In this document: piece after piece, positions 45,601 to 52,191 of the stretch | Layout: every line of letters begins with the position of its first letter | How positions within the stretch are numbered: the stretch's first letter is position 1 | Translations under genes and position numbers: made by a program | NCBI RefSeq assembly: GCF_964199755.1 | Contig: NC_133906.1 | Location: 18,015,378 to 18,079,377 of the forward strand | Direction of reading: 5' to 3' | DNA: 64,000 nucleotides | Source: Larus michahellis | Taxonomy: Eukaryota > Chordata > Aves > Charadriiformes > Laridae | Notes under the pieces: model-generated | Told to the model about the DNA's origin: nothing | What the model saw: only the letters and a program-made list of their open reading frames with translations | The model's database searches: none

Positions 45601-47093
45601 GCCACCAGCAGCATTTTGGGCAGAGCAGGTTGACGGTGCTGCTGGCGGTGACCTGGCCGTACTGCACCTCTGCGGCCAGACCTGCAGCCCTCCGGTGAGC
45701 TCACTTCAACGATGGCAGCAAACGCTGCTGGTGACAGTGAGTCACTGAGCTAAGGCTACAGAAAATTCTATTTATGCTCCCAAAATTCACCTCCCCACGT
45801 TGCAAGCTTCCAGCGTTACTAACTTTCTGTCGGTCTCGCTCTGATCCGGGCTGTAAATGCTTTACCCGAGCAAGCAGGAGCTTCCCTGTGGGAAGCTGGT
45901 GGGGCTGGTGCCCCGTGCCCACCGCCCTGGCAGTGCCCACCCAGTTCTGCTCTGCCCCACCGTCTCTGCTCTCTGGAAGGGCACTGCAGCCCCATCTCTG
46001 CCATGGTCCCACATTCACCTGACCCAAGCCACGACCAGGGGGTTCAGCTCGCTGCCCAACAGCCTTTGGCCCCAGAATTGCTATGGGAAGGAAAAAACAT
46101 TTCACCAGGATCTACCTTGGGTGACTTCCCTGGTGGACCAGAGCTGCCAGCCACCGGCTGGGAGAGGCAGGATGGACGGCATCGCATTGACCACCGCCTC
46201 CGTGTGCCTTCCTCCCCAACGCGCTGCCCGGCGCTCACAAACTAATGACTCCGTGCATGAAAAAATAAATAAACAGAGCAGGGAGCCGGCCTCCAGGCTG
46301 CCCTGCCGGCCGGGCGCTTCCCTGCCCAGAGAAATCCCTCCTGCAAGAGTCCGATGTGGATTCTCCCCACTTGCAGCGAGACCCCCCCGGGGCACGGGCA
46401 CAGCGTGGGCTCACCCACGGCCCCGGACCCCGCAGGGACGGCAGCAGGGTCCTCCCGTCCCGTCCCCCCGCTGCGGGGGACACTGTCACAGCCGTCGGGG
46501 ACACCGGGCGGGTACCGCGGCACGTCCCCGTCAGGGATGGGGGATCCCGGGACAGGTTGTGTCTGGGCTGGGTGACTGCGGGGCGGCCTGTGTCGGTCCC
46601 CGTCGGGGATGAGGGACCCCGGGGCAGGCTGCCTTGGAGATGGGGACCCCACGACGGGCTGTGTCGGTCCTCGTCGGGGCTGGAGACGTCGGGGTGGGCT
46701 GTGTCGGGGCTGGGAGACCCCCCGAGGGGTTTTGTTGGTCCCCGTCGGGGAAGGGGGACCCCGGGGAAGGCCGTGTCGCGGCTGCGGGACCCTGGGGCGA
46801 GCAGCGCCGGTCCCCGTCGGGGAAGGGGGCTCCCGGGGCGGGCAGCGCCGGGGAACGGCACATCCCCGTCCGGGATGAAGGACGCCGCGGCAGGCAGTGC
46901 GGGTCCCTGCGGGGTCTGGGGGACATACGGGCGGGCAGCGCCGGGTCCCGTCCCGTCCCGCCGGGGCAGCCCCCATCCCCGGCGCTGCCGCAGGTGCGGG
47001 GCGGGCGGCAGAGCGGGCAGCCCCGCGTCTCTCACCTGCCTCCGAGACAATGCCGAGCCAGAGCCAGAGGGGCAGCGTGTAAACTCTCTTCAT
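538..47093 (-). CDS. FLT4: FLT4 (VEGFR3 receptor tyrosine kinase), 5' part, 18 coding exons, 3' end outside window
   Basis: Encodes vascular endothelial growth factor receptor 3, a plasma-membrane receptor tyrosine kinase for VEGF-C and VEGF-D that drives lymphatic and endothelial growth (family knowledge). Eighteen exons on the minus strand join in frame: 47036-47093, 24830-24926, 18342-18616, 14016-14128, 12955-13117, 12567-12706, 11714-11882, 10836-10953, 10081-10232, 9168-9330, 7622-7760, 4868-4976, 3453-3812, 3058-3204, 2268-2399, 1889-1995, 1451-1586, 538-642. Joined length is 2683 bases (894 codons + 1). Order: signal peptide 1-19; Ig domains 1-7 in about 25-779; transmembrane helix about 788-810; juxtamembrane 815-859; kinase start with loop G-x-G-x-x-G at 864-869 and catalytic Lys891 in VAVK. 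VEGFR3 rather than VEGFR1 or 2 is shown by near-identity to mammalian FLT4 in the juxtamembrane exon ([14 protein letters not shown]), the ASAFGI kinase strand and the D5 cleavage region. All introns are GT-AG and phases match throughout. The next kinase exon should lie beyond position 1. Confidence 0.97.
643..1450 (-). other. FLT4: FLT4 intron 17
   Basis: 808-bp intron between the juxtamembrane and first kinase exons. Apart from the splice sites and a pyrimidine-rich 3' part (purine-rich on the plus strand around 690-780), I see nothing in it. Confidence 0.85.
1451..1586 (-). CDS. FLT4: FLT4 exon 17: juxtamembrane segment
   Basis: 136 bases, residues 815-859 plus one base. Encodes the cytoplasmic juxtamembrane region with the block [20 protein letters not shown] and the QCEYLPYD tyrosine pair, ending at the first residue of the kinase fold. 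This block is highly characteristic of VEGFR3. Acceptor CTGCAG|CCT and donor CTAG|GTGAGCC. Confidence 0.97.
1587..1888 (-). other. FLT4: FLT4 intron 16
   Basis: 302-bp intron between the transmembrane and juxtamembrane exons. Nothing besides splice signals is visible. Confidence 0.85.
1889..1995 (-). CDS. FLT4: FLT4 exon 16: transmembrane helix
   Basis: 107 bases, residues 779-814. A short acidic stalk (SDDRTNVE) is followed by an uninterrupted hydrophobic run of about 23 residues (788-810, [10 protein letters not shown] through LILIFC) and the basic stop-transfer NIKR. Donor AGG|GTACGTG, acceptor CCCACAG|GCTCT. Confidence 0.97.
2268..2399 (-). CDS. FLT4: FLT4 exon 15: Ig domain 7, second half
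   Basis: 132 bases, residues 735-778. Contains the typical [13 protein letters not shown]g F-strand and [12 protein letters not shown] with an N-glycosylation sequon (NSS). The membrane-proximal D7 mediates receptor-receptor contact in VEGFRs (family knowledge). Acceptor TTACAG|GGATCG, donor GAAG|GTACC. Confidence 0.97.
2400..3057 (-). other. FLT4: FLT4 intron 14
   Basis: 658-bp intron. It holds a T14 homopolymer on the plus strand (2484-2497) and otherwise nothing recognisable. Confidence 0.8.
3058..3204 (-). CDS. FLT4: FLT4 exon 14: Ig domain 7, first half
   Basis: 147 bases, residues 686-734. Encodes [20 protein letters not shown] with sequons NLT and NVS, the B-strand Cys in EMRCKV, and the Ig C-strand Trp in ISWYKDEK. 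Matches mammalian VEGFR3 D7 closely. Acceptor CTCCAG|CGCT, donor CAG|GTACAGT. Confidence 0.97.
3453..3812 (-). CDS. FLT4: FLT4 exon 13: Ig domain 6
   Basis: 360 bases, residues 566-685, a whole Ig domain in one exon. Visible landmarks: LSCNAD (B-strand Cys), [29 protein letters not shown] (F-strand Cys) and the closing [10 protein letters not shown]. Sequons NYT, NLS and NIS. Acceptor TGAAAG|CC, donor CAGG|GTGAGG. Confidence 0.97.
3813..4867 (-). other. FLT4: FLT4 intron 12
   Basis: 1055-bp intron. GC-rich in its middle (about 4400-4650). No repeat or RNA gene seen. Confidence 0.8.
4868..4976 (-). CDS. FLT4: FLT4 exon 12: Ig domain 5, C-terminal part
   Basis: 109 bases, residues 530-565. 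Encodes [18 protein letters not shown] and [16 protein letters not shown], with the F-strand Cys of D5 and one sequon (NVS). Acceptor CATCAG|ACAG, donor ACCA|GTGAGTAC. Confidence 0.97.
4977..7621 (-). other. FLT4: FLT4 intron 11
   Basis: 2645-bp intron. Contains the diverged 68-bp tandem duplication listed separately and purine-rich stretches around 6300-6360 and 6480-6560. No coding or RNA gene is supportable. Confidence 0.8.
6043..6175. repeat. Two-copy diverged tandem duplication, 68-bp period
   Basis: The stretch beginning ACAACTGAAGTGA at 6043 recurs as ACAGCTGAAGTGA at 6111. The two copies align without gaps through ACTTTTGTG, GCCT and TTTCTTGGGG, with scattered substitutions, which indicates an old local duplication inside FLT4 intron 11. 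Confidence 0.85.
7622..7760 (-). CDS. FLT4: FLT4 exon 11: Ig domain 5, cleavage-region exon
   Basis: 139 bases, residues 483-529. Begins with the very basic stretch [17 protein letters not shown], where mammalian VEGFR3 has SLRRRQQQDLMPQC, then [17 protein letters not shown] and [15 protein letters not shown]3 is proteolytically cut in D5 and the halves stay disulfide-linked (family knowledge). Acceptor AACAG at 7761-7762; a second in-frame AG lies six bases upstream (exon start 7766). Donor CAAG|GTGAGG. Confidence 0.95.
7761..9167 (-). other. FLT4: FLT4 intron 10
   Basis: 1407-bp intron. The polypyrimidine tract for exon 11 lies at about 7775-7815, 15 or more bases from the AG. No other element recognised. 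Confidence 0.8.
9168..9330 (-). CDS. FLT4: FLT4 exon 10: Ig domain 5, N-terminal part
   Basis: 163 bases, residues 429-482. Encodes [42 protein letters not shown] and CRMFSRRS. The first two blocks are nearly invariant in VEGFR3. Acceptor CTTGCAG|TTCC, donor AGCCT|GTAAGTG. Confidence 0.97.
9331..10080 (-). other. FLT4: FLT4 intron 9
   Basis: 750-bp intron with normal splice sites. Nothing else is visible. Confidence 0.82.
10081..10232 (-). CDS. FLT4: FLT4 exon 9: Ig domain 4, second half
   Basis: 152 bases, residues 378-428 plus one base. Encodes [28 protein letters not shown] and the closing ISLQLIVN. As in other VEGFR D4 domains the F-strand Cys is absent (YTLVLRN). Acceptor CTGCAG|GTAC, donor AACG|GTAAGAG. 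Confidence 0.97.
10233..10835 (-). other. FLT4: FLT4 intron 8
   Basis: 603-bp intron. Nothing beyond splice signals is visible. Confidence 0.82.
10836..10953 (-). CDS. FLT4: FLT4 exon 8: Ig domain 4, first half
   Basis: 118 bases, residues 339-377 plus two bases. Encodes [22 protein letters not shown] followed by [16 protein letters not shown]. The B-strand Cys is replaced (KLPV), typical of the non-disulfide D4 of VEGFRs. Acceptor CTTGCAG|AAAAG, donor CAGTG|GTAAC. Confidence 0.97.
10954..11713 (-). other. FLT4: FLT4 intron 7
   Basis: 760-bp GC-rich intron. Open frames that run through it on both strands contain no domain and are chance extensions of exon 7 or 8. Confidence 0.82.
11714..11882 (-). 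CDS. FLT4: FLT4 exon 7: Ig domain 3, second half
   Basis: 169 bases, residues 283-338 plus one base. Encodes [20 protein letters not shown], the NVT sequon, [12 protein letters not shown] (F-strand Cys) and STDVIVH. D3 contributes to ligand binding in VEGFRs (family knowledge). Acceptor CCCACAG|ACAC, donor CACG|GTACGG. Confidence 0.97.
11883..12566 (-). other. FLT4: FLT4 intron 6
   Basis: 684-bp intron. Nothing beyond splice signals is visible. Confidence 0.82.
12567..12706 (-). CDS. FLT4: FLT4 exon 6: Ig domain 3, first half
   Basis: 140 bases, residues 236-282. Encodes [40 protein letters not shown] and WTYPGKQ. The B-strand Cys262 lies in sequon NCT. Residue 265 is a second cysteine where mammalian VEGFR3 has tryptophan. 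Acceptor CATCAG|GGAG, donor ACAG|GTACTAG. Confidence 0.97.
12955..13117 (-). CDS. FLT4: FLT4 exon 5: Ig domain 2, second half
   Basis: 163 bases, residues 182-235 plus one base. Encodes [20 protein letters not shown], the F-strand block FVQCETVID and [10 protein letters not shown]2 is the main ligand-binding domain of VEGFRs (family knowledge). This exon is one of the more diverged from mammals. Acceptor TTTTTCCAG|CAAAAT, donor AGCAG|GTGAAT. Confidence 0.95.
13118..14015 (-). other. FLT4: FLT4 intron 4
   Basis: 898-bp intron. Contains an A-rich block on the plus strand (13556-13598: three A runs separated by GGC and GC) that could be a simple-sequence expansion or an old retroposon tail. No element body can be recognised next to it. 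Confidence 0.8.
13556..13598. repeat. A-rich simple repeat
   Basis: Three runs of 9 to 16 adenines interrupted by GGC and GC, inside FLT4 intron 4. No target duplication or element body was recognised beside it. Confidence 0.9.
14016..14128 (-). CDS. FLT4: FLT4 exon 4: Ig domain 2, first half
   Basis: 113 bases, residues 144-181. Encodes [18 protein letters not shown] followed by [17 protein letters not shown], with the B-strand Cys and a sequon (NVT). Acceptor TTCTTCAG|ATTTTG, donor CTTG|GTGAGAAC. Confidence 0.97.
14129..18341 (-). other. FLT4: FLT4 intron 3
   Basis: 4213-bp intron. Holds a T16 run (15980-15995) and AT-richer stretches around 15640-16720. I found no second gene, RNA gene or complete mobile element. 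Confidence 0.75.
15980..15995. repeat. T16 homopolymer
   Basis: Sixteen thymines in FLT4 intron 3; a plain simple repeat. Confidence 0.9.
18342..18616 (-). CDS. FLT4: FLT4 exon 3: Ig domain 1
   Basis: 275 bases, residues 52-143 plus one base. Encodes [13 protein letters not shown], a long acidic and basic loop, then [40 protein letters not shown] and TYVFVR. The core agrees with mammalian VEGFR3. The loop between WPG and DCEGT is about ten residues longer than in mammals. Acceptor GTCTAG|AGGC, donor AGAG|GTAAGA. Confidence 0.97.
18617..24829 (-). other. FLT4: FLT4 intron 2
   Basis: 6213-bp intron. Holds a short (GGATG)4 array (21706-21725). No other gene or recognisable transposon. An AT-rich palindromic patch (aattaattaatt) occurs near 24665-24677. 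Confidence 0.75.
21706..21725 (+). repeat. (GGATG)4 microsatellite
   Basis: Four perfect tandem GGATG pentamers in FLT4 intron 2. Confidence 0.92.
24830..24926 (-). CDS. FLT4: FLT4 exon 2: N-terminus of mature receptor
   Basis: 97 bases, residues 20-51 plus two bases. Encodes [20 protein letters not shown] and [15 protein letters not shown] is the VEGFR3 N-terminal signature. Mammals have the sequon NIT where this reads SVT, so that glycosylation site is absent. Acceptor CTCCACAG|ATCTG, donor TGCAG|GTAAGG. It is too short to stand out as an open frame and was found by reading the minus strand. Confidence 0.96.
26190..26640. promoter_or_regulatory. CpG-rich segment with promoter-type motifs inside FLT4 intron 1
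   Basis: A dense run of CpGs stands out from the flanking sequence. It carries YY1-like cores (aaatggctgcc near 26200; GCCATCTT at 26475-26482), an ETS-like CTTCC pair (26403-26410), an NRF1-like TGCGCGCG (26415-26422) and an X-box-like CCATGGCAAC (26453-26462). A good minus-strand donor, ATGGCG|GTGAGCC, ends at 26291 or so, and a plus-strand donor-like GTGAGG lies at 26525-26530. The combination resembles a housekeeping-type promoter. A transcript is not shown. Confidence 0.4.
28795..28829. repeat. Imperfect GGYAY pentanucleotide repeat, 7 units
   Basis: Consecutive pentamers ggcac, ggtat, ggcac, ggcat, ggtat, ggcac, gacat in FLT4 intron 1. Confidence 0.85.
37011..37038. repeat. T-rich tract (TTC)n plus T19
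   Basis: TTC repeats run into nineteen thymines (37020-37038) within FLT4 intron 1. Confidence 0.9.
37140..37380. promoter_or_regulatory. Candidate intron 1 regulatory segment (tentative)
   Basis: A compact cluster of motifs: GATA-type TTATCT (37169-37174), TATA-like TATAAAAG (37207-37214), TTTATTTGTCTA (37329-37340) and CCATAAATATTG (37363-37374), next to the T-rich tract. GATA and forkhead factors regulate endothelial genes (general knowledge), but motif matches this short occur by chance. This is a pointer only. Confidence 0.2.
46455..46955. repeat. GC-rich tandem repeat (VNTR-like), 71-bp period
   Basis: Units start with CCCCGTCGGGG or variants at about 46527, 46598, 46669, 46740 and 46812 (spacing 71, 71, 71, 72), with partial units at about 46455 and 46864. 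Most end in GTGTCGGT. The unit head CCCCG-T-CGGGG is an inverted repeat. The period is not a multiple of three, and the array keeps several frames open on both strands, which explains long open frames here without coding meaning. It ends about 80 bp from the exon 1 donor. Confidence 0.85.
47036..47093 (-). CDS. FLT4: FLT4 exon 1: start codon and signal peptide
   Basis: 58 bases, residues 1-19 plus one base, the same length and phase as I recall for mammalian FLT4 exon 1. Encodes [19 protein letters not shown], a basic start followed by a hydrophobic core, i.e. a signal peptide. The ATG at 47091-47093 has G at -3. Upstream sequence stays open in frame but is low-complexity CpG island, so this ATG is chosen by family length and signal-peptide position. 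Donor GGCAG|GTGAGAG. Confidence 0.93.
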
Positions 47094-47335
47094 CTCCGGG
47101 GCTGCGGGCAGGTCCGTGCGGGGCGATGCGGAGCGGTGCGGAGCGCCCCGCGCACCGAGCTCTGCTCCCGCCGCGCCCCAGCTGCGGCAACGCGCGGCGG
47201 CGGCGGGCGGGGAGCACCGGGGGCCGCTTCCTTTTCCTCCGCCCGCCCGGGCCGCCCGCCGAGCCCGCGGGGCGCCGGGCGGGCGGCGGGGCGGGCCGGG
47301 GCGGGGCGGGCGGGCGGTGCGAGGCGGGGGTCGGC

Positions 47336-47359
47336 GGGGGGGGGGGGGGGGGGGGGGGG
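47336..47359 (+). repeat. G24 homopolymer (possible G-quadruplex)
   Basis: Twenty-four consecutive guanines on the plus strand (cytosines on the FLT4 sense strand), about 245 bp upstream of the FLT4 ATG. It could form G-quadruplex structures and is prone to assembly length error. Confidence 0.85.
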
Positions 47360-47489
47360 CTCCACCTGCGGCTGCGGGCACCGGCCGGGTGTCTGCACCC
47401 CCCCGCACCGGCGTGGGTGTCCCGCGGGTGAGCGGGTGCGTGTCCCGCTGGTGGGTGCGGGGGTGTGGGCGTCCCCCCGCAGCTGGGTG

Positions 47490-48000
47490 TAAGTGTGTCC
47501 CGCACCTGTGTGCCTGGGGGTGCATCACCCCTGTGCCCGCCCCCTCCCCGGACACACGAGCACCCCCACAGCTGTGCGCATATATGTGGAAACACCCCTG
47601 TGCATCCCACCCGCATCCGTGTGCGGGTGCACCACCTGTGTGCAAATGCCCTCACATCTCCTTCTGGTGCGCACCCGGGTGCTCGTCCCGGCCTCTCGGA
47701 CCAGAGGGAATGGACACAGTGTGGACACGATTCCCTCTCACACCGGTGTGCGCACACTTCACGCGAACAAACACATCTCACATCTGCCTGCACACACACC
47801 TTCACGCCCGCATGCACCCCCCCCAAAGCCCACCCCTCACACCTGTGTGCGCACTGTCCTGCACACCCCCCCCCCCCGAGCCCCCACTCCTCCTGCACCC
47901 CCCCCCCAGGGGCACACAAAGATGCACGTGCACTTTCATGCAGCTGTGTGCACACAGTCGCACCCCTACCCTTTTGGGGGTGCACTAGGGGCCCCCACTC
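47490..48000. repeat. Degenerate CACCTGTGTGC-type repeat block
   Basis: A 0.5-kb stretch of CA/GT-rich words. The 11-mer CACCTGTGTGC occurs exactly at 47503, 47633 and 47840, with many near matches (CACCGGTGTGCGCACAC, CAGCTGTGTGCACAC) and C runs between them. It looks like a decayed minisatellite in the FLT4 5' flank. Open frames through it are compositional. Confidence 0.6.
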
Positions 48001-48009
48001 ACGCTGACC

Positions 48010-51000
48010 ATCCATGCACACTGCCAGCAGCATGGGGCAGCCGTGTTGCCCCCCAGCACCGTTACATGTGGCACACGCACCCCTCTCTGGAGGGTGTTCA
48101 ACAAAACCCATGCACACGACCGTGGCGTTGGCAGCAGGATGGTGACGGTGCCACTCCACGCGTGCCAGCAGCACTGCCCCCACACCGCTGCCACTGCCAG
48201 CGACAGCAGCTCCGGCTCGGTGCGAACCAGCTGCGAACATGCTGGGAATGGAGGCGATGGCAGGGCTTCGGGAGCGCGGCGGCATGGCGGGCACAGCCTG
48301 TGCACCCAACGAGCGCTGAAATTACCACAGCCCTGGAGGGTTATTAATTATGCACGCTTACAGACAGCGAAGAAAGAGCCTGAATGAGAACCATGTGCTC
48401 ATGGCTTCGAAAAGGCATGAAAACTTCTTGTGCGCTCAACTGCTCTTTTTGCCAAATCCGTGGAAGAAATCACTCTGTCCCTCCCCTGGAGCCATCAGAG
48501 GGGCTCCAAGCCACAGAATTTATTTTACCCAACTCCCCCTGGCCCAATTAGTGAGTTTTAAACCCTGAGAGCGCCAGCTGCATTGCTCTTCAGCACACTC
48601 ATCTTGGACCATGTCCCTCCTGGATCCCAAAGGAACAGAAAGTGATGGTGTCCCTCCATCCCAGGAGGGTGCTCAACCCCTGGAACCTTCTGGAGCAAGA
48701 TTTTTAAAACTTGCCGTGTTGATGGGGTGATGGGGCCGAGCTGGGGACCACACAGAGGTGCAGCGCTGCCCATTGCCGCAGGGAGAAGAGCTGAGATTGC
48801 GGGATCAGACCCCTCTCCAGTGCCAGGTGCCATGACCAGAGATGGGGCAGCCATGGGGCTCCCCACCACGGCAGCGTACCCACGCTGGGGACCACTGTGA
48901 GCATCAGGGGTCATCGATCTTGCACCTGAGATGAGCAGCGAGGTGGTGAGGTGCAGACAGTGACGGAGGGATAAATCACATCGCACCGCTGAGATGCTGG
49001 ACAAAACGCACGGCCCAAGGGCTGCCTGGAGAGGCTGAGTGCGAGAAGAGCAAAGGGCCTGACCTAGGGATTCTCTGGCACCCCAAAAATCAAGGGATTT
49101 TGGCACCCTCCAAGGGGTTTAGCAGTCCAAATGTGGGGCTGTGCAGGCGGTGGTGGCCAGGACCAGCCCGTCCATGCTGCCATCTAACGGCGGGACGCCG
49201 GGGAGGGCTCGCCCCGCAACGACGGGGAATTTTCCATCACAAACACAGGGTGACTGTGGGACCGAAGGGACCTTTCCATTGTTGCCACCCTGGGAAACAA
49301 AAGGTTCTTATTTTAAAATCTTGTCCCCCTTCCAGCACGTGGGGGGACCCGAGGAAGCAAAGGCTTCCCCAAAGCACAGGACAAAGATAAACACATCGCA
49401 GCGGGGGCCAGGAGCTGCCGGACACTACCCAGCCCCAGGCACGGCTGTGGGAAAGGCACCCTGGGGTGGCTCTGAGGACACCCAGGGACAATACGACAAC
49501 GTAACCTGCAGGAAAATCCAGCCTGGATCTGGGGACAGTGGCGAGATCCAGCCCTGGCAGGGGCTGAGTCCGGATGCTGGAGCAGAGAAGAGTCCCCACC
49601 CTCCATCCCAGTCCCCTCCTGCCTGAACCCAGGGCCAGGCCCAGTCGGTCACTGCATTCACGCTGTACCTGTGGTTTCTACTCTGCATTTTGTCAGTGAA
49701 ATGCATTTTTCAGACAGCATTTAGCGGCAGGCAGTGTTTCCTCGCTGGGCTAACGCTGCACGTATGGCAGCTCAGAGCAGTGTTTTCCCTGCACGTCGGA
49801 GCTGCCGTACGTGGTGTGTGCGGGGCAGGGGCTCTGCCTGCCCCAGCCTTCCTGCCAGAGCCCTTCCCCGACAGCAGGAAAGTAAAACTGCAGCAGACCA
49901 GGACATAATGCCCCAAAACGTGGCTCTGCCTGGGAGCGGCACGCCGCAGCCACCGCAGGCAGGAGGAGAAGGAGGAAGGACGTGCTTCTTTGGGAGCCTG
50001 CTCAGCTCAGGGATTTGGGACAAGCAGGTTTCGCTGCTCTCCAGCTCTGCCTTTGGCAAGGGGAAGGTGTAGGAGGTGGCAGCGATGGCACTGGCACACG
50101 TCGCAGCGAGATGCTCGCAGCCCGTGCCGTCGCACCGGCCCACGCGGCAGCGGTGGGCAACGGGAGATGGCAGCCGCCGAAGCCCGGCTGCGCTCGCTGC
50201 CTGGCAGATCCGCTCCCTCTCACACTTCGGGGACGGCTGCCTGCTGCTGTGCCCAGCCTTACCCGCCTGCGGTTTCAGGGCAGGTCCGGTGGGGGGCGAT
50301 GGGTTTCAGCCCCCCCAGCCGCAGCTCTCTGCTCCTCTCAAACAAGCACACCTTCCCGCGGAGGCTCCCAGCCCTCGGAGGGGGGACGGCAGCCCCGCTC
50401 ACAGCAGCATTTCCAAGCCGACAGCTCTTTCTTCTCCACTCTTACTTCAGCTGAGGCTGGGGGGCAGCGAGAGGATGAGGCAGGAGCCGGGAGAGGAGGC
50501 TGAGTCCAGCCTGGGGGCAGAGCTCACTGGTCTGGGGACTGAGAGGAAGGAGAAACCCCCAACATCTCCTCCAAGCACACCTGACCCCCAGGTAAAGCTC
50601 CACAGGACAATGGCTTCCCAATAACTGGCTTCCCTCTGTGCCCACCTCCACTCCATGCCCGCAGAGCCACGGGCTGCTCGGTGCTCCTGCACAGGGGGGC
50701 ACGTCTGCCTGTGTCTCGCATGGGTCATTGTCCCCTCCAGTGGAGCACAGTCTTCTCCTGCCCCAGCACAGGCATTAGGCACCCCCAAAAGCAGGTGCTG
50801 CAGCAGAGCCCAGCCCTGGCACACCGCTGCGGTGGTGCACGGGAAGGGGGAACATCCCTCGTGGCACTGTGGGAGGACAGGGCCCCCTGTCCCGTCCCCA
50901 CTGGGCAGGGGGGCGACCAGTGGAGGACTTGCTTTGACAAGTGTCCCTGTGCCCAGCTGCAGGAGCTGGAAAGCCCTCGGTGCCTGGCCCTTCCACCAGC

Positions 51001-51735
51001 ACAGAAAGCTGAGCCTCTGCAGAGGAGGAATGTGCAGGCTCCAGCCAGCACCAGGGGCTACGCAGGGTGGGGGGAGCCGCGGCCCCTGCTTTGACCCTTA
51101 CAGTGGACATCAGGGGGATAAACATGACAATTCCACCCACCCCAAGGACTCCCATCCTTCCTCCCACCAGCCAGACTTGGACCCACCAAAGCACCTCCTG
51201 CCTCCAGTCGACTCCGCTGACTCGTGAGCGAGGTGAGGACACGGCCAGCACAAACTGCAGCAGCCAAATCCACTCATCTTGCCCCCCAGGAGCCCCAGGC
51301 CACCCTCCCAGTGGGGCCATATGGGGCTGATGGGCAAAGAGCTGTGCTGGGAGCACCTGCTCCCTGCAGCGAAGGCTGCTGGGGCTGTTGTGAAGTTGGG
51401 CTGAAATGGGACTTGGCATTTTTCACGTATACAAATCCTTAAGACCCAGCCAGGCCAGAGGAGGTCAAATCTTAGAAACCAGGAGCCCACGGCCAGGGCT
51501 GGGCTCAGACAAACCTCCCTACCCCACGGGGCTGCCAAACCCCCACCTCCTGGGGTGGAAAGGGCAGAGGGAGAGCGGAGGCTCTTTCGTGCCTCCCGTG
51601 TTGCCGGCAGAGGGAAGGAGCCTGGGCTGGAGCAGGGGCCAGGTGGCCACTCTGTGCCCCCCGGGCTGTGCTACACCCCAGTGCAGTAGACACCGCCCTC
51701 TCCTCCCAGCACACAAACCACGACCAGGTCCAGCA
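48010..51735. other. Intergenic spacer between FLT4 and the upstream TRIM-like gene
   Basis: About 3.7 kb with no exon I can support on either strand. Moderately CpG-rich around 50.07-50.42 kb. Both neighbours are on the minus strand, so FLT4 lies downstream of the TRIM-like gene with only about 4.6 kb between its predicted poly(A) site and the FLT4 start codon. Confidence 0.7.
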
Positions 51736-51763
51736 GGGAGTGGTCTTTCTAATGAGCTTTAAT
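51735..51763 (-). terminator. Predicted poly(A) signal and cleavage region of the TRIM-like gene
   Basis: Minus-strand ATTAAA at 51758-51763 (TTTAAT on plus), about 430 bases after the stop codon. It is followed 40-60 bases later by a GT-rich element (GGTCGTGGTTTGTGTGCTGG, about 51703-51722). This pairing is typical of a vertebrate cleavage site, probably near 51735-51745, giving a 3' UTR of about 0.45 kb. Confidence 0.6.
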
Positions 51764-52191
51764 AGTGATTGCGTACAAGGGAGCCAGCGCCGCAGTCCCA
51801 GGGCTGCAGTGGGTCCCATGGCGTGCACCGAGCTCCCTCTGCCGCCGGCCCGGAGCCCTTCCCCATGAAGCTCTTCGAGCAGATGAAGCCCACGGCTGGG
51901 ACGCAGGGCTGAGCGTCAAGAGGCACCTGATGGTGCTCCGGGCCCGCTGCCCTCCTCCACAGGGTTTATGGGTGGCAGCATGAAGAAACAGGAGGTGCAA
52001 GGAGCCTACAGCCACCTCCACTGCAGCCCTGGGGCTGCCGTTACTGAACTGTGCAAAAACCAAAACAGCCCCTCCAACACCCACCAGGTCCGTGTGTGCA
52101 GAACTGGCCTCCAGCATGGCCCCAGGCAGCCAGCTGGCAAAGACAAGGAGCCAGGCTGGTGTCCCCAAAGCACCCTGCTCCTCCTCGTCCC

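Larger units (their letters stand above)
24927..47035 (-). other. FLT4: FLT4 intron 1 (22 kb)
   Basis: Large first intron, about half of the FLT4 span seen here and the usual place for developmental enhancers in receptor genes (inference). No coding exon with a recognisable domain lies in it on either strand. Items inside listed separately: CpG-rich segment with promoter motifs (about 26.2-26.64 kb), pentanucleotide repeat (28.8 kb), T-rich tract (37.0 kb), a possible regulatory segment (37.1-37.4 kb) and the 71-bp GC-rich tandem repeat beside exon 1. Confidence 0.8.
46400..47480 (-). promoter_or_regulatory. FLT4: CpG island and presumed FLT4 promoter
   Basis: Very GC- and CpG-rich sequence surrounds exon 1. 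Upstream of the ATG (higher coordinates) are GGGCGG-type GC boxes (about 47230-47320) and a G24 run. I see no TATA box at the expected distance, so a dispersed CpG-island promoter is the likely type. The start site cannot be fixed from sequence. Confidence 0.65.

Noticed and set aside
24927..47035. Second gene nested in FLT4 intron 1
   Set aside because: All intronic open frames read were short or low-complexity and lacked domains or paired splice sites in phase. A noncoding transcript is not excluded.
46242..48309. Very long open frames (425-467 codons minus, 378 codons plus) over FLT4 exon 1
   Set aside because: They run through the 71-bp GC repeat and CpG island in several frames on both strands, are low-complexity Pro/Gly/Arg and contain no domain apart from the 19 real exon 1 codons. 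Open only because GC-rich sequence lacks stop codons.
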